DNA of 64,000 bases from JADFDG01 sp965232985 (GTDB taxonomy: Bacteria > Pseudomonadota > Gammaproteobacteria > Pseudomonadales > JADFDG01): assembly GCA_965232985.1 (NCBI GenBank), contig CBDDRC010000012.1:62001-126000 (forward strand), read 5' to 3'. Below the pieces are notes generated by a model. It was not told the DNA's origin. It saw nothing but the letters and a program-made list of their open reading frames with translations, and made no database searches. Shown here piece by piece: positions 28,594 through 37,163 of this stretch. The translations under genes and the position numbers were made by a program. The stretch's first letter is position 1. Each line of letters opens with the position of its first letter.

Positions 28594-30489
28594 TCAGCGC
28601 GCGTAACCGGCCGCTGATGCCTGTCTCTTGAGTTCCGCGCGATAAGGTTCGGCGTCGATGCCTTTGCGCTGGGCGATCAGCACGGAGATACCGTAATTCT
28701 GCGCAGCTTCGACAGGATTGTTGTTGGCAGCGGCCTTCTTGCCAGCGTCGGCATGACGCTTTTCCAGATCGCCCAGTTGCTTGCTCAGCCGCTTGCCCAC
28801 CTCTTCAGCAGCCTCGGCGGCCAGCTGGTTGAGGATCTCGATATCGGCAGGCAGCTTCGGGGCTTTGGCTTCCAGCTGGAATGCGCCCAGTGCCACGCCT
28901 TCGTTGCCGGTATCGGTCAGTTCGCGTTTGAGCGGCAGTGAGTCGGTGTAAATAACCTTGCCGGTTGCGGTTTCAATGACGCGGAACGCTACCGAGAAAT
29001 AACCGACCTTGCGCAACTCGACGACGTTGTAGGAAATGTCTTCCTTTTTGTCCTCGGTTAATTGGGCCACGGGCTGCGCGATGGAGCGGCGCTGGCGCTC
29101 CGGGAGTTTCAGCCATTCGTCATACTGCGGATTGCGCACCAGGGCGCCGGCTTCGGTGACTGCGCGTGTGGTTTTGCGCGTCGTGGTTTCGCTGGACTCA
29201 ACGCGCGCCTCGTCGATGCTGCCGGTGATTGTGTAGTCGCCGCCGGCGTTGCGCACCGGATCGAAGGCGATGATGCGCACGTCGTTGGGAATCGACCGGA
29301 ACAGCATGTCGGTGATGCGGGTGGCGATGGCGCCGGAATAATCGGCGCCGGCAGGGACGCTGGCGAAGGGTGCTATCGACGTATTGCGTATCGCCGCCTT
29401 GCCGATTTCTGTTTCGGCCGCACTCAGATCGCGGGCGAGGTTGGCGCGCGCCGGATCGAATTCCTGCACCAGCAACAGATGACCGAGTGCGAGGCCCCAG
29501 AGGCCTTGCGTCTTCGCGGCGTCGTGGCCCCGATAAATACGGTCGACAAACACTTTTTCTTCCGGGAGAGGGTTGACGTGCCCATCGAGCTTGCGGTGCA
29601 CGTCGCGGGCTTGCGCGAACCAGCGGTAGGCATCCGATATGCGATTGGCGGACACGGCATCGGCGGCCAGGGCGACAAAATACTCGGCCATCTGATTGGC
29701 GGTGGGTTCAATCCGCGCTTTGATTTCGGCGAAGTAGGGCGATTTCGCCAGCGTATCGAAATAGCGATAGGCCTCGTCCGGCCGATCGTCGGCCAACGCT
29801 TCGTTGAAGCGTCGCTCGGAAAGTCGCGCCTGCAGCTCGATCCGCATCGGTTCGGTCTGGTCATCCTCCGGCAGGGCATCAAGCAGTTGCAGCGCTTTCT
29901 CGAAGTCATCGGTGTTGCGCGCCTGCTCAAATTCGCCACGCAGGTTGCGCAGCATGGATTCGCGCTGATCGACATAACGGGTTTCGCCGCTCACCTGCGC
30001 CAGTTGGGACAGCGCACTCATGTGTTTGCGGAAAGCGGTTGGGGGCAGATTTGCAATGTAGCTGTTGATGTCACGAATCGCCTTTTCGGTTACCGCCCGG
30101 TTTTTGCCGATCTCCTTGACGAACATGTCGTGGCGCGCAGGATTCCAGGTGCGCATGGGTTCGGCAGCAGCTTGTGTATCGGTGAGCACATTCAGCGGTA
30201 CGATGCCATTGTGCAGGCGCGCACTTTCGATCTGCTTGTGCAGCTCGTCATCCAGCCGGTTGGTGAGCTTGCGGCCGATGGCATCAAGCTGCGCGAACAG
30301 TGCGGCATCTTTCTTGTTGTTGCGATCCTTGCCGACCAGCCCGGATTTGACGTGGTTATAGAGCCCGTCAAGTACGCCGTTGTCTTCGGCGCTGGCGATT
30401 TCCGCCGGCGTTACCAGCGGCTTTTGGGCGGCACAGGAAACGACGAGCAGGGCGGTGAGGAGGATCGCGGTTTGTGTGTGTATGCGCAT
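28594..30489 (-). CDS. Large lipoprotein, unknown function, possible CsgG/LpoB-like C-terminal domain
   Basis: This 631-residue protein has a lipoprotein signal peptide (LLTALLVVSC, Cys19). A long helical, TPR-like middle follows (about 100-400). A C-terminal alpha/beta region (about 400-560) includes SIAPFASVPAGADYSGAIA, DYTITGSIDEARV and FSVAFRVIETATGKVIYTD, which looks like the CsgG/LpoB/FlgO-type fold of outer-membrane lipoproteins. The fold assignment is my inference from strand pattern, not a confident match. It is preceded on the same strand by DUF2069 and wrbA, with a 94-base gap. It converges on the Ser/Thr kinase. Confidence 0.65.
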   Translation of the reverse strand: MRIHTQTAILLTALLVVSCAAQKPLVTPAEIASAEDNGVLDGLYNHVKSGLVGKDRNNKKDAALFAQLDAIGRKLTNRLDDELHKQIESARLHNGIVPLNVLTDTQAAAEPMRTWNPARHDMFVKEIGKNRAVTEKAIRDINSYIANLPPTAFRKHMSALSQLAQVSGETRYVDQRESMLRNLRGEFEQARNTDDFEKALQLLDALPEDDQTEPMRIELQARLSERRFNEALADDRPDEAYRYFDTLAKSPYFAEIKARIEPTANQMAEYFVALAADAVSANRISDAYRWFAQARDVHRKLDGHVNPLPEEKVFVDRIYRGHDAAKTQGLWGLALGHLLLVQEFDPARANLARDLSAAETEIGKAAIRNTSIAPFASVPAGADYSGAIATRITDMLFRSIPNDVRIIAFDPVRNAGGDYTITGSIDEARVESSETTTRKTTRAVTEAGALVRNPQYDEWLKLPERQRRSIAQPVAQLTEDKKEDISYNVVELRKVGYFSVAFRVIETATGKVIYTDSLPLKRELTDTGNEGVALGAFQLEAKAPKLPADIEILNQLAAEAAEEVGKRLSKQLGDLEKRHADAGKKAAANNNPVEAAQNYGISVLIAQRKGIDAEPYRAELKRQASAAGYAR

Positions 30490-30583
30490 GATATTTGTCT
30501 TTGATATTCGGCCGGACGCGATGTTGCTGCGAGTGTACAGGGTTCCGCCCTCGTCTTTCCCGCCCAGGCAGATTCCCGATCCG

Positions 30584-30967
30584 TCAGGACATCCGGGGCG
30601 GCGGTTCGGGATGGCCGCGACCCCAGCGGGCGGCCAGCAGGCCGGCGCCGAATCCGGTGCCGATGACGAGGATTTCAATCAGCCCCAGCCAGCGTACCGG
30701 TGGCGGCGCCAGGGCGCTGATGATGGCGGCAAGGAAATAGGCACAGAGCACGAAACACAGCCAGGTGGCGGCGCGCGCGCTGCCGCGAACCAGACCGGGC
30801 ATCAGGGCCAGCAGTGGCCCGCACTTCACCAGCGCCCAGAGGAAACCCGCGTACAACGCGGCGTCTACCGGGGCGCTGCGCAGGGTCCAGCCGGCGACGA
30901 GCAGGATTTCAGCGCTGGCGGCGGTGGCGGCGATGTGCAGCGCCGTGGTGTAGCGATCGCGGCTCAT
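30584..30967 (-). CDS. DUF2069 membrane protein
   Basis: This 127-residue protein has four predicted membrane helices, including LYAGFLWALVKCGPLLALMPGL and ATWLCFVLCAYFLAAII, the typical DUF2069 pattern. Function is unknown. Its start overlaps the wrbA stop by four bases (ATGA), and this wrbA-DUF2069 pairing, divergent from yihY, recurs in Gammaproteobacteria as I recall. Confidence 0.85.
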   Translation of the reverse strand: MSRDRYTTALHIAATAASAEILLVAGWTLRSAPVDAALYAGFLWALVKCGPLLALMPGLVRGSARAATWLCFVLCAYFLAAIISALAPPPVRWLGLIEILVIGTGFGAGLLAARWGRGHPEPPPRMS

Positions 30968-31575
30968 GTTGCGGGTACCGTTGCGGTGAGTTTGCGGGCG
31001 AGTTCGGCCAGGCGTCGGCCAGCGGTGACGCAGAGGCGTTCTTCTGCCGGACTCAGCGGCAGCTCGCCGGCCGGGCCGGCATGGTGGCTCGGCCCGTAAG
31101 GTGTGCCGCCGGCACTGGTGGTAAACAACTCCGGTGCGCTGTAGGGAATGCCGGCGATCAGCATGCCGTGGTGCAGCAGGGGCAGCATCATCGACAGCAA
31201 GGTGGACTCCTGGCCGCCATGGAGGCTTGCAGTAGAGGTGAAGACCATGGCCGGCTTGCCGATCAGGCTGCCGGCCTGCCAGAGCTCGCCGGTGCCGTCC
31301 AGGAAGTGCTTGAGCGGTGCTGCCATGTTGCCGAAGCGGGTGGGGCTGCCCAGTGCCAGCCCGCTGCAGTTGCGCAGGTCGTCGGGCGTGGCATAGAGCG
31401 CGCCGCTGTCGGGAATTGCCGGCGCAGCCATCGCGGTTGTTGGTGCAACCGGCGGCACGGTGCGCAGACGCGCCTCGATTCCGGCAACCGATTCGATGCC
31501 GCGCGCAATGCGCAGGGCCATCTCGCGGGTGGCGCCGGTGCGCGAGTAGTAAAGAACCAGTACGAAGGGCTGCAT
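30964..31575 (-). CDS. wrbA: NAD(P)H:quinone oxidoreductase, WrbA-like flavodoxin
   Basis: This protein of about 203 residues has a flavodoxin fold. The phosphate-binding loop YYSRTGATREMA (about 9-20), GSPTRFGNMAAPLKHFLD (about 80-97) and TSTASLHGGQESTLLS (about 112-127) are the WrbA FMN-binding elements. It reduces quinones by two electrons with NAD(P)H. ATG 31575 gives the standard N-terminus; an in-frame GTG at 31599 would add eight residues. It is divergent from yihY across a short region containing an operator-like palindrome. Confidence 0.9.
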   Translation of the reverse strand: MQPFVLVLYYSRTGATREMALRIARGIESVAGIEARLRTVPPVAPTTAMAAPAIPDSGALYATPDDLRNCSGLALGSPTRFGNMAAPLKHFLDGTGELWQAGSLIGKPAMVFTSTASLHGGQESTLLSMMLPLLHHGMLIAGIPYSAPELFTTSAGGTPYGPSHHAGPAGELPLSPAEERLCVTAGRRLAELARKLTATVPAT

Positions 31576-31643
31576 GCTGTCCGCCGGAGTCGGGGTCACG
31601 GGGATGGAAGACCGCTGGCAGCAGGCCGTATGATCAACCGCTT

Positions 31644-31701
31644 GTTGCGCAACGGATGTTGCGTGGCGCTGCCCGCGTCAACATTGTCAGGGCAACATTG
31701 T
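31644..31701. promoter_or_regulatory. Palindrome and direct repeats between wrbA and yihY
   Basis: GTTGCGCAAC at 31644-31653 is a perfect 10-bp palindrome followed four bases later by GTTGCG. Then CAACATTGT occurs twice, at 31679-31687 and 31693-31701, just before the yihY ribosome binding site. This looks like regulator binding sites in a divergent promoter region, but no regulator can be named. Confidence 0.35.
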
Positions 31702-31713
31702 AAGGGAAGGCGG

Positions 31714-32985
31714 ATGGCAAAGGTTCCGGATTTTCGTCGCGGCAGGCGATTCATGCGGGCGCTGGTGCGCGAATACCTGGGCACCGGTTGTGACGACAGC
31801 GCCGCGTCGCTTACCTACACCACGCTGTTCGCCGTCGTGCCGATGATGACGGTTGCTTTCGCGATCCTGAAGCTGATGCCTCAGCTGGCCGGGGTTGGCG
31901 ATCGCATCGAGAGCATTATTTTCGAGAACTTCGTCCCGTCGACCGGCGAGCAGATCAGGCACTACCTGATCGAGTTTTCCGCGCAGGCGTCCAGCCTCAC
32001 CACGCTCGGCATCCTGTTCCTGCTGGTGACGTCCGGCATGATGCTGATCACCGTCGAGCGGGCTTTCAACCGCATCTGGCGCGTGCACCGGCGCCGCCGT
32101 TTCCTGTCCAGCCTGCTGGTGTACTGGGCACTGCTTACCCTCGGGCCATTGCTGCTGGGTTCCGGCCTCGCCGTGAGTTCGTATGTCTTTTCGACGCAGG
32201 CGGTGTCGGCAGCGGTCGGTCATTTCAGTCTGCTCAAACAGGCGGTGGTATTCCTGCCCTTCGTGTTTGGCGCGATGTTTTTCTCGATCGCCTATATCGC
32301 GATACCCAATTGTCATGTGCCGGTGCGCGAAGGCGTGATTGGTGGCGTTGTCGCCGCGCTGCTGCTCGAGATTGCGCGCCATGTATTCACCTTTTTCGTT
32401 ACCGGTTTCTCGTCGTATGAACTGGTTTATGGCGCTTTTGCCGCAGTGCCGTTGTTTCTGCTGTGGATTTACATTTCCTGGATGATCACGCTGTTCGGTG
32501 TTGTGCTGGTCTATTTGCTGGTGAACTGGGATGACGAGGAAGTGCAGAAGGCGACGGCATTTCCGGCGCTGCTCAAGGTGCTGGCGTTATTTCGGGCTCG
32601 CCAGCAGCAGGGCGGTGGCGTGACGGATCGCGAGGCCCGGCATCTTGCCCACCATTGCGGCATTGACAACTGGCACGAACTGCGCGAACGCCTGCTCGCC
32701 AGCCGGATCATCGAGCGCGCCGAAACGGGCGTGCTGTTGCTGGCGTGCGACCTGTACAGGACGCGCCTTGCCGATCTCGCCCGGGTGCTCAGCTGGGATG
32801 TCGTGGATCGCTTGCCCGACAGCGGTCGCGAACCGGATGCTTTTGCGCAGGCAGTTGCTGACCACTTGCATGCAGCGGTTGCCGCCTTTGATGCCTGTCT
32901 GGACGAGCCGGTTGCGGTTGCACTTGAGCGGTTGTCGCTTGAGCAGGCGCCGCCTGCTCCGGCAGTACCCCCGGAGCGCCCGTGA
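31714..32985 (+). CDS. yihY: YihY/UPF0761 inner-membrane protein
   Basis: This 423-residue protein has about six membrane helices in the first 280 residues. It has the YihY/BrkB family features (SLTYTTLFAVVPMMTVAFAI, ERAFNRIWRVHRRRRF, SYELVYGAFAAVPLFLLWIYISW). A cytoplasmic C-terminal region with a winged-helix-like segment (about 295-345) and a Pro-rich end follows. Function is unproven; the old RNase BN assignment for this family was withdrawn. ATG 31714 follows GGGAAGGCGG, and the upstream in-frame extension is rejected as not family-like. Confidence 0.9.
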   Translation: MAKVPDFRRGRRFMRALVREYLGTGCDDSAASLTYTTLFAVVPMMTVAFAILKLMPQLAGVGDRIESIIFENFVPSTGEQIRHYLIEFSAQASSLTTLGILFLLVTSGMMLITVERAFNRIWRVHRRRRFLSSLLVYWALLTLGPLLLGSGLAVSSYVFSTQAVSAAVGHFSLLKQAVVFLPFVFGAMFFSIAYIAIPNCHVPVREGVIGGVVAALLLEIARHVFTFFVTGFSSYELVYGAFAAVPLFLLWIYISWMITLFGVVLVYLLVNWDDEEVQKATAFPALLKVLALFRARQQQGGGVTDREARHLAHHCGIDNWHELRERLLASRIIERAETGVLLLACDLYRTRLADLARVLSWDVVDRLPDSGREPDAFAQAVADHLHAAVAAFDACLDEPVAVALERLSLEQAPPAPAVPPERP

Positions 32986-33043
32986 CGGATACGCAACCTC
33001 TTACGCAGCACGGCTATGCGTACAATCTGGCGGAGCAGTGACA

Positions 33044-33946
33044 ATGGACGACAGCATGCAGGTGCGCGAAACGGTGGTCACAGTCGGCGCGTTACAGTTA
33101 CCGGTGCGCGAGGCGGGGCCGGTCGCCGGCATACCGGTGTTGTTGCTGCACGGATTTCCGGACTGCCATTACAGCTACGACGAGCAACTGCGGGCGTTGG
33201 CTGCCGCCGGCTATCGCGCGATCGCGCCGGCGCTGCGCGGTTATGCGACCAGCGCCATTGCGGATGACGGCGATTATTTTCTCACCACGCTCGCCGCCGA
33301 TGTGATCGCGTTGCTCGACGCGCTGGCGTTGCCGCGTGTTCATCTGGTTGGCCACGACTGGGGGGCGGTGATCGGTTGGATCGCCATCGCCGAGCAACCC
33401 GCGCGTTTCATCACCTTCACCAGCCTCGCGATTCCGCCCATGGGCGGCATGATGAAGGCAATGCGCCGTTACCCGGCGCAACTGCGCAAGAGTTGGTACA
33501 TGTTTTTTTTCCAGTTGCGCGGCATCGCGGACCGCACGCTGGCGCGCGACGATTTTGCCTTTATCGAGCGGCTGTGGCGCGATTGGTCCCCCGGCTGGGC
33601 CTGGCCGCCGGCCAGCATGGAACAGGTGAAGGCAGCCTTCCGGCAGCCGGGAGTACCGCGCGCGGCACTGGGCTACTACCGCCACATGTTCAAGTGGTCC
33701 GCACACCAGAACAAACGCGGCCGGGAACTGGCCGCCCGGAAAATCACCGTGCCGGTGCTGGTGCTGCATGGCCGCACCGACGGTTGCATGGATGCACGTC
33801 TGGTGGCGGTGGCGGTGATGCCCGGGCAGTTCGCTGCCGGCATCCGGGTCGAGGTGGTGGACGGCGCCGGGCATTTTCTGCACCAGGAACAACCGGGGCG
33901 GGTCAACGAACTGCTGCTGGATTTTCTCGCCGGCCACACCGCGTAA
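33044..33946 (+). CDS. Alpha/beta hydrolase, epoxide hydrolase-like
   Basis: This 300-residue protein has the epoxide hydrolase/haloalkane dehalogenase layout. The oxyanion motif is HGFPD (36-40). The nucleophile elbow is GHDWGA with Asp105, and an Asp nucleophile favours epoxide hydrolase over esterase. The catalytic His lies in GAGHFLHQE near residue 272. There is no signal peptide. The start ATG 33044 lies 58 bases after the yihY stop. A run of eight T at 33503-33510 encodes part of MFFFQ. The substrate is unknown. Confidence 0.87.
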   Translation: MDDSMQVRETVVTVGALQLPVREAGPVAGIPVLLLHGFPDCHYSYDEQLRALAAAGYRAIAPALRGYATSAIADDGDYFLTTLAADVIALLDALALPRVHLVGHDWGAVIGWIAIAEQPARFITFTSLAIPPMGGMMKAMRRYPAQLRKSWYMFFFQLRGIADRTLARDDFAFIERLWRDWSPGWAWPPASMEQVKAAFRQPGVPRAALGYYRHMFKWSAHQNKRGRELAARKITVPVLVLHGRTDGCMDARLVAVAVMPGQFAAGIRVEVVDGAGHFLHQEQPGRVNELLLDFLAGHTA

Positions 33947-33989
33947 CGTAAGGTGTGGCGCCTGCCCGGAATGCGCAGCGCTGATGCGC

Positions 33990-33995
33990 TAGAAT
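33990..33995 (+). promoter_or_regulatory. Possible -10 box of the fumarase gene
   Basis: TAGAAT in the context GCGCTAGAATTGCCGCC, 47 bases upstream of the fumarase start. No clear -35. The TAGAAT plus CCGC arrangement recurs at 43130. Confidence 0.35.
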
Positions 33996-34042
33996 TGCCG
34001 CCTTCCCGGCGCACTGTGCACGGTATTTTCCGAGGGCCACCC

Positions 34043-35554
34043 ATGACCGTCATCAAACAGGATGATCTGATTCAGTCTGTCGCCGACGCACTGCAATACA
34101 TCTCGTACTACCACCCGGTGGATTTCATCCAGGCCGTCAACGCTGCCTATGAGCGTGAAGAGAGCCAGGCGGCGAAGGACGCGATGGCGCAGATTCTGAT
34201 CAACTCGCGGTTGTGCGCCGAAGGCCACCGGCCGATCTGCCAGGACACCGGCATCGTCACCGTGTTCGTAAAAGTTGGCATGAATGTGCGTTGGGACGGC
34301 GCGACCATGAGCGTCGACGACATGATCAACGAGGGTGTACGCCGGGCCTACCTGCTGCCGGAGAACCTGCTGCGCCCCTCGATTCTCAAAGACCCTGCCG
34401 GCACGCGGCAAAACACCAAAGACAACACGCCGGCGGTGATCCACTACAGCATCGTGCCCGGCGCCACCGTCGATGTGCAGGTAGCGGCCAAGGGCGGCGG
34501 TTCGGAAAACAAGGCGAAGTTCGTGATGCTTAATCCCAGCGATTCTATCGTCGATTGGGTATTGAAGACGGTGCCGACCATGGGCGCCGGCTGGTGCCCG
34601 CCGGGCATGCTCGGCATCGGTATCGGTGGCACCGCCGAAAAAGCGATGCTGCTGGCAAAAGAATCGCTGATGGACCCGGTCGACATACAAGAGCTGATTG
34701 CGCGCGGCGCGAAGAATCGTGTCGAGGAACTGCGCATCGAGTTGTATGAGAAAGTGAATGCGCTGGGTATCGGCGCCCAAGGCCTGGGTGGCCTCACCAC
34801 CGTGGTCGATATCAAGATCAAGGACTATCCGACGCACGCGGCGTCGCTGCCGGTGGCGATCATTCCCAACTGCGCCGCCACCCGGCATGTGCACTTCGAA
34901 CTCGATGGCTCCGGTCCGGCCGAACTCGAACCGCCGAAACTCGAGGACTGGCCGCAGATCACCTGGAACGCATCGGGTGCGCGGCGAGTGAATCTCGACG
35001 CCGTGACAAAAAAAGAAATTGCCACCTGGAAAACCGGCGAGACGTTGCTGCTCTCCGGGAAGATGTACACGGGCCGCGATGCCGCCCATAAGAAAATGAC
35101 CGAGATGATCGCCAGGGGCGAGCCGTTGCCGGTCGATCTTACGGGTAAGTTCATCTATTACGTCGGCCCGGTCGATCCGGTGCGTGCTGAAGTCGTGGGG
35201 CCGGCTGGCCCCACCACCGCGACCCGCATGGATAAATTCACCCGCACGATGCTCGAAAAAACCGGGCTGATCGGCATGATCGGCAAGGCCGAGCGCGGCC
35301 CGACCGCAATCGCCGCCATCCGCGACAGCCAGGCGGTTTACCTGATGGCGATCGGCGGCGCCGCGTATCTGGTGTCGAAGGCGATCCGCAAGGCAAAGGT
35401 AGTCGGCTTCCCGGAACTGGGCATGGAAGCGATCTACGAATTCGAGGTGCAGGACATGCCGGTATCGGTGGCGGTAGATGTGCATGGCGAGTCGGTGCAC
35501 GACACTGCGCCGAAAATCTGGCAGGCAAAGATCGGCAAAATTCCGGTGAACTAA
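34043..35554 (+). CDS. Class I fumarate hydratase (iron-sulfur)
   Basis: This 503-residue enzyme interconverts fumarate and malate in the TCA cycle using an oxygen-sensitive 4Fe-4S cluster. It is the single-chain (FumA-like) form with alpha and beta parts fused. The alpha part has PICQDTGIVTVFVKVG with Cys66 as a likely cluster ligand, and GGSENKAKFVML. The beta part has LLLSGKMYTGRDAAHKKM and YYVGPVDPVRAEVVGPAGPT. It ends with DMPVSVAVDVHGES. It stands alone between a likely promoter and a strong terminator. Confidence 0.95.
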   Translation: MTVIKQDDLIQSVADALQYISYYHPVDFIQAVNAAYEREESQAAKDAMAQILINSRLCAEGHRPICQDTGIVTVFVKVGMNVRWDGATMSVDDMINEGVRRAYLLPENLLRPSILKDPAGTRQNTKDNTPAVIHYSIVPGATVDVQVAAKGGGSENKAKFVMLNPSDSIVDWVLKTVPTMGAGWCPPGMLGIGIGGTAEKAMLLAKESLMDPVDIQELIARGAKNRVEELRIELYEKVNALGIGAQGLGGLTTVVDIKIKDYPTHAASLPVAIIPNCAATRHVHFELDGSGPAELEPPKLEDWPQITWNASGARRVNLDAVTKKEIATWKTGETLLLSGKMYTGRDAAHKKMTEMIARGEPLPVDLTGKFIYYVGPVDPVRAEVVGPAGPTTATRMDKFTRTMLEKTGLIGMIGKAERGPTAIAAIRDSQAVYLMAIGGAAYLVSKAIRKAKVVGFPELGMEAIYEFEVQDMPVSVAVDVHGESVHDTAPKIWQAKIGKIPVN

Positions 35555-35570
35555 AGCGACACCGGAACAG

Positions 35571-35604
35571 AAAAGGCCCGGCATATTCCTGCCGGGCCTT
35601 TTTC
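35571..35604 (+). terminator. Rho-independent terminator after fumarase
   Basis: AAAAGGCCCGGCA and TGCCGGGCCTTTT form a 13-bp stem around a six-base loop TATTCC, followed by TTCTTT. It starts 16 bases after the fumarase stop. The symmetric A/T flanks may also let it terminate the convergent oxygenase gene. Confidence 0.94.
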
Positions 35605-35633
35605 TTTGACGGGCGCGCCGCTGTCTGCGCTTC

Positions 35634-36953
35634 TCAGGTCTTCCGGTATTTTGTCGGGTCAGTGGTGTATTCGGCGTGGCCGTAGTCCACGAGCAGCTTG
35701 TTGATCTCGTTGATCAGCCACCAGTCGGCGATCTGATTCACTACCGGGATGCGCTGCGCAACCTGGTGTGCGGCCATGCGCGGCAGCACGTAGAGATTGC
35801 CGGCGGCAAACAGCCCGTAGTCGAGCAGTGAGGGCAGGACACCCATTTGCCTGGCCTTGTTGCGTGGCACCTGGAAGGTGTGGCGGAAGAACACCTTCGA
35901 GAAACCTTTTTCCACGGTATTGAATGCCCGGCTGCGCAAGGTTTCGTCCGGCGGCAGGTAGGCGGCCATGGTGGAGCGCACCAGCGCGCCGTTGGTCTCG
36001 TCGTCGTAGCCGTCGCGCAAGGTTGCCGCGTAAGTCAGCATGGCGTCGAAGATGCCGCGTGGCGTATTCGGCAGCAGGTCTTCCGGCAGGCCGAGCAGGT
36101 AACACTGGTAACGGCAGAACTCGACGATACCCTGCTCGCGGCGTGTGAAACGGTCACGTCCCGCACGTACCACCGCGAAGGCGGTAAGGAACGATGGCAT
36201 GGTGCCGGCCGGCATCTGGTCGACCTGCGGAATGGGAATGCCGTAGATGCCCACATCCCATTGCGTCGAGTGTTTGAGCACATTGAAACGCACCATCGAA
36301 TGCATGAGCCGGACCAGTGCTGCTGCCCGAAAGCCGCTGCCGTAGCGCGTCAGGGCGCCGGGCAAGGTTGCCGTGGTGAAGAAACTCGCGGTTTCCTTCA
36401 CGCGCTGCCCGGAATTTTCCTGCGACAGGGCGCCAGTGAGCGCCATCGGCAGTCCCGAGTACTTGTTCAGGAAGGTGGCGATGAATGCGCCGCGAATGGC
36501 AAAAGGCACGATGCTGGCCATCGCTACCCGGCCGCCGCGTGCGCCTTCCTCGACGAGATCGCGATCCAGCCAGTTTGGAACCTGTTCCATTGCGGTGATG
36601 AACGCGACGAGTTCTGCGGGTGCGTCCGGCACCGCGTCGAGCCCCTGGATACAGGCGGTTTCCAGCATCTGGATCAGCGGCCGGAAGCCGTATTTTGGTA
36701 TCAGTGCCGCGTAGGCGTCGGCAACATTGTCGCCGAGCATGGTGTAGGCCAGCGCGCGTGCGGTCTTGTTCTGGTCGCCGAGAATCCGGCTGCGGTATTT
36801 CCGCTCGAAGCGGCCCGGCAGCATGCTCTTCACCCGCCAATCGGTGGTGAAGCGCTCCGGGACGATATTGAAATCGACATTGCCGTACAGCGACGGGATG
36901 AGGATTTTCTGTGCACGTACCTGGGCCTGCAGTTGGGCGAGGGACTGGGTCAT
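35634..36953 (-). CDS. Oxygenase MpaB family / DUF2236 protein (latex-clearing-protein-like)
   Basis: This 439-residue protein matches the DUF2236 fold shared by fungal MpaB and the haem b rubber oxygenase Lcp. Arg184 and Thr188 (RVKETASFF) and His218 (LVRLMHSMVR) match the R-xxx-T and axial His arrangement I recall for Lcp. There is no clear secretion signal. ATG 36953 gives the usual start region; the ribosome binding site is weak. The first bases upstream (from 36996) are an IS3 left end, which could affect its transcription. The substrate is unknown; rubber or another hydrophobic polyene is speculative. Confidence 0.8.
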   Translation of the reverse strand: MTQSLAQLQAQVRAQKILIPSLYGNVDFNIVPERFTTDWRVKSMLPGRFERKYRSRILGDQNKTARALAYTMLGDNVADAYAALIPKYGFRPLIQMLETACIQGLDAVPDAPAELVAFITAMEQVPNWLDRDLVEEGARGGRVAMASIVPFAIRGAFIATFLNKYSGLPMALTGALSQENSGQRVKETASFFTTATLPGALTRYGSGFRAAALVRLMHSMVRFNVLKHSTQWDVGIYGIPIPQVDQMPAGTMPSFLTAFAVVRAGRDRFTRREQGIVEFCRYQCYLLGLPEDLLPNTPRGIFDAMLTYAATLRDGYDDETNGALVRSTMAAYLPPDETLRSRAFNTVEKGFSKVFFRHTFQVPRNKARQMGVLPSLLDYGLFAAGNLYVLPRMAAHQVAQRIPVVNQIADWWLINEINKLLVDYGHAEYTTDPTKYRKT

Positions 36954-36995
36954 TGGTAGTAACTTGGCAGTGGGAAGCGTGGTGGCGGGGAGGTT

Positions 36996-37163
36996 TGATT
37001 CTGCCCGCCTATAACCGGACACCTGTCAAGCGCATACCCTACGCGACAGAGGTGGCAAATGGCAAAGACAAAGCAATCCCAACCAAAACCGACCCGCAAG
37101 CAATATGCGCCTGAATTCCGGACGGAAGCCCTGGCTTTGGCTGACCGGGTGGGCGTTACGGCG
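36996..37163 (+). mobile_element. IS3-family left-end remnant (terminal repeat plus orfA start)
   Basis: Starting with TG at 36996, the sequence TGATTCTGCCC...CGGACAC resembles the IS3 left end as I remember it (TGATC-TACCC...GGACAC). It is followed by the leader GACAGAGGTGGCAA and the first codons of orfA. Similarity to orfA stops near 37163; the rest of the element, including orfB and the right end, is absent. It is therefore a dead fragment. Confidence 0.75.

Noticed and set aside
29062..30504. 480-codon open frame antisense to the large lipoprotein gene
   Set aside because: It mirrors the codon pattern of the real minus-strand gene, has no ribosome binding site and no recognisable domain. 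The minus-strand frame has a signal peptide and lipobox.
30814..31713. Possible N-terminal extension of YihY by 300 codons
   Set aside because: It is antisense to wrbA and DUF2069 and lacks homology. The ATG at 31714 has a good ribosome binding site and the family N-terminus.
33503..33510. Run of eight T in the alpha/beta hydrolase gene considered as a phase-variation site
   Set aside because: The frame is intact and the run simply encodes Phe codons. A single short run in one gene is weak evidence of switching.
33989..35584. 531-codon open frame antisense to fumarase
   Set aside because: The plus strand is unmistakably class I fumarase. The antisense frame is rich in Arg, His and Gly and is a GC-bias artefact.
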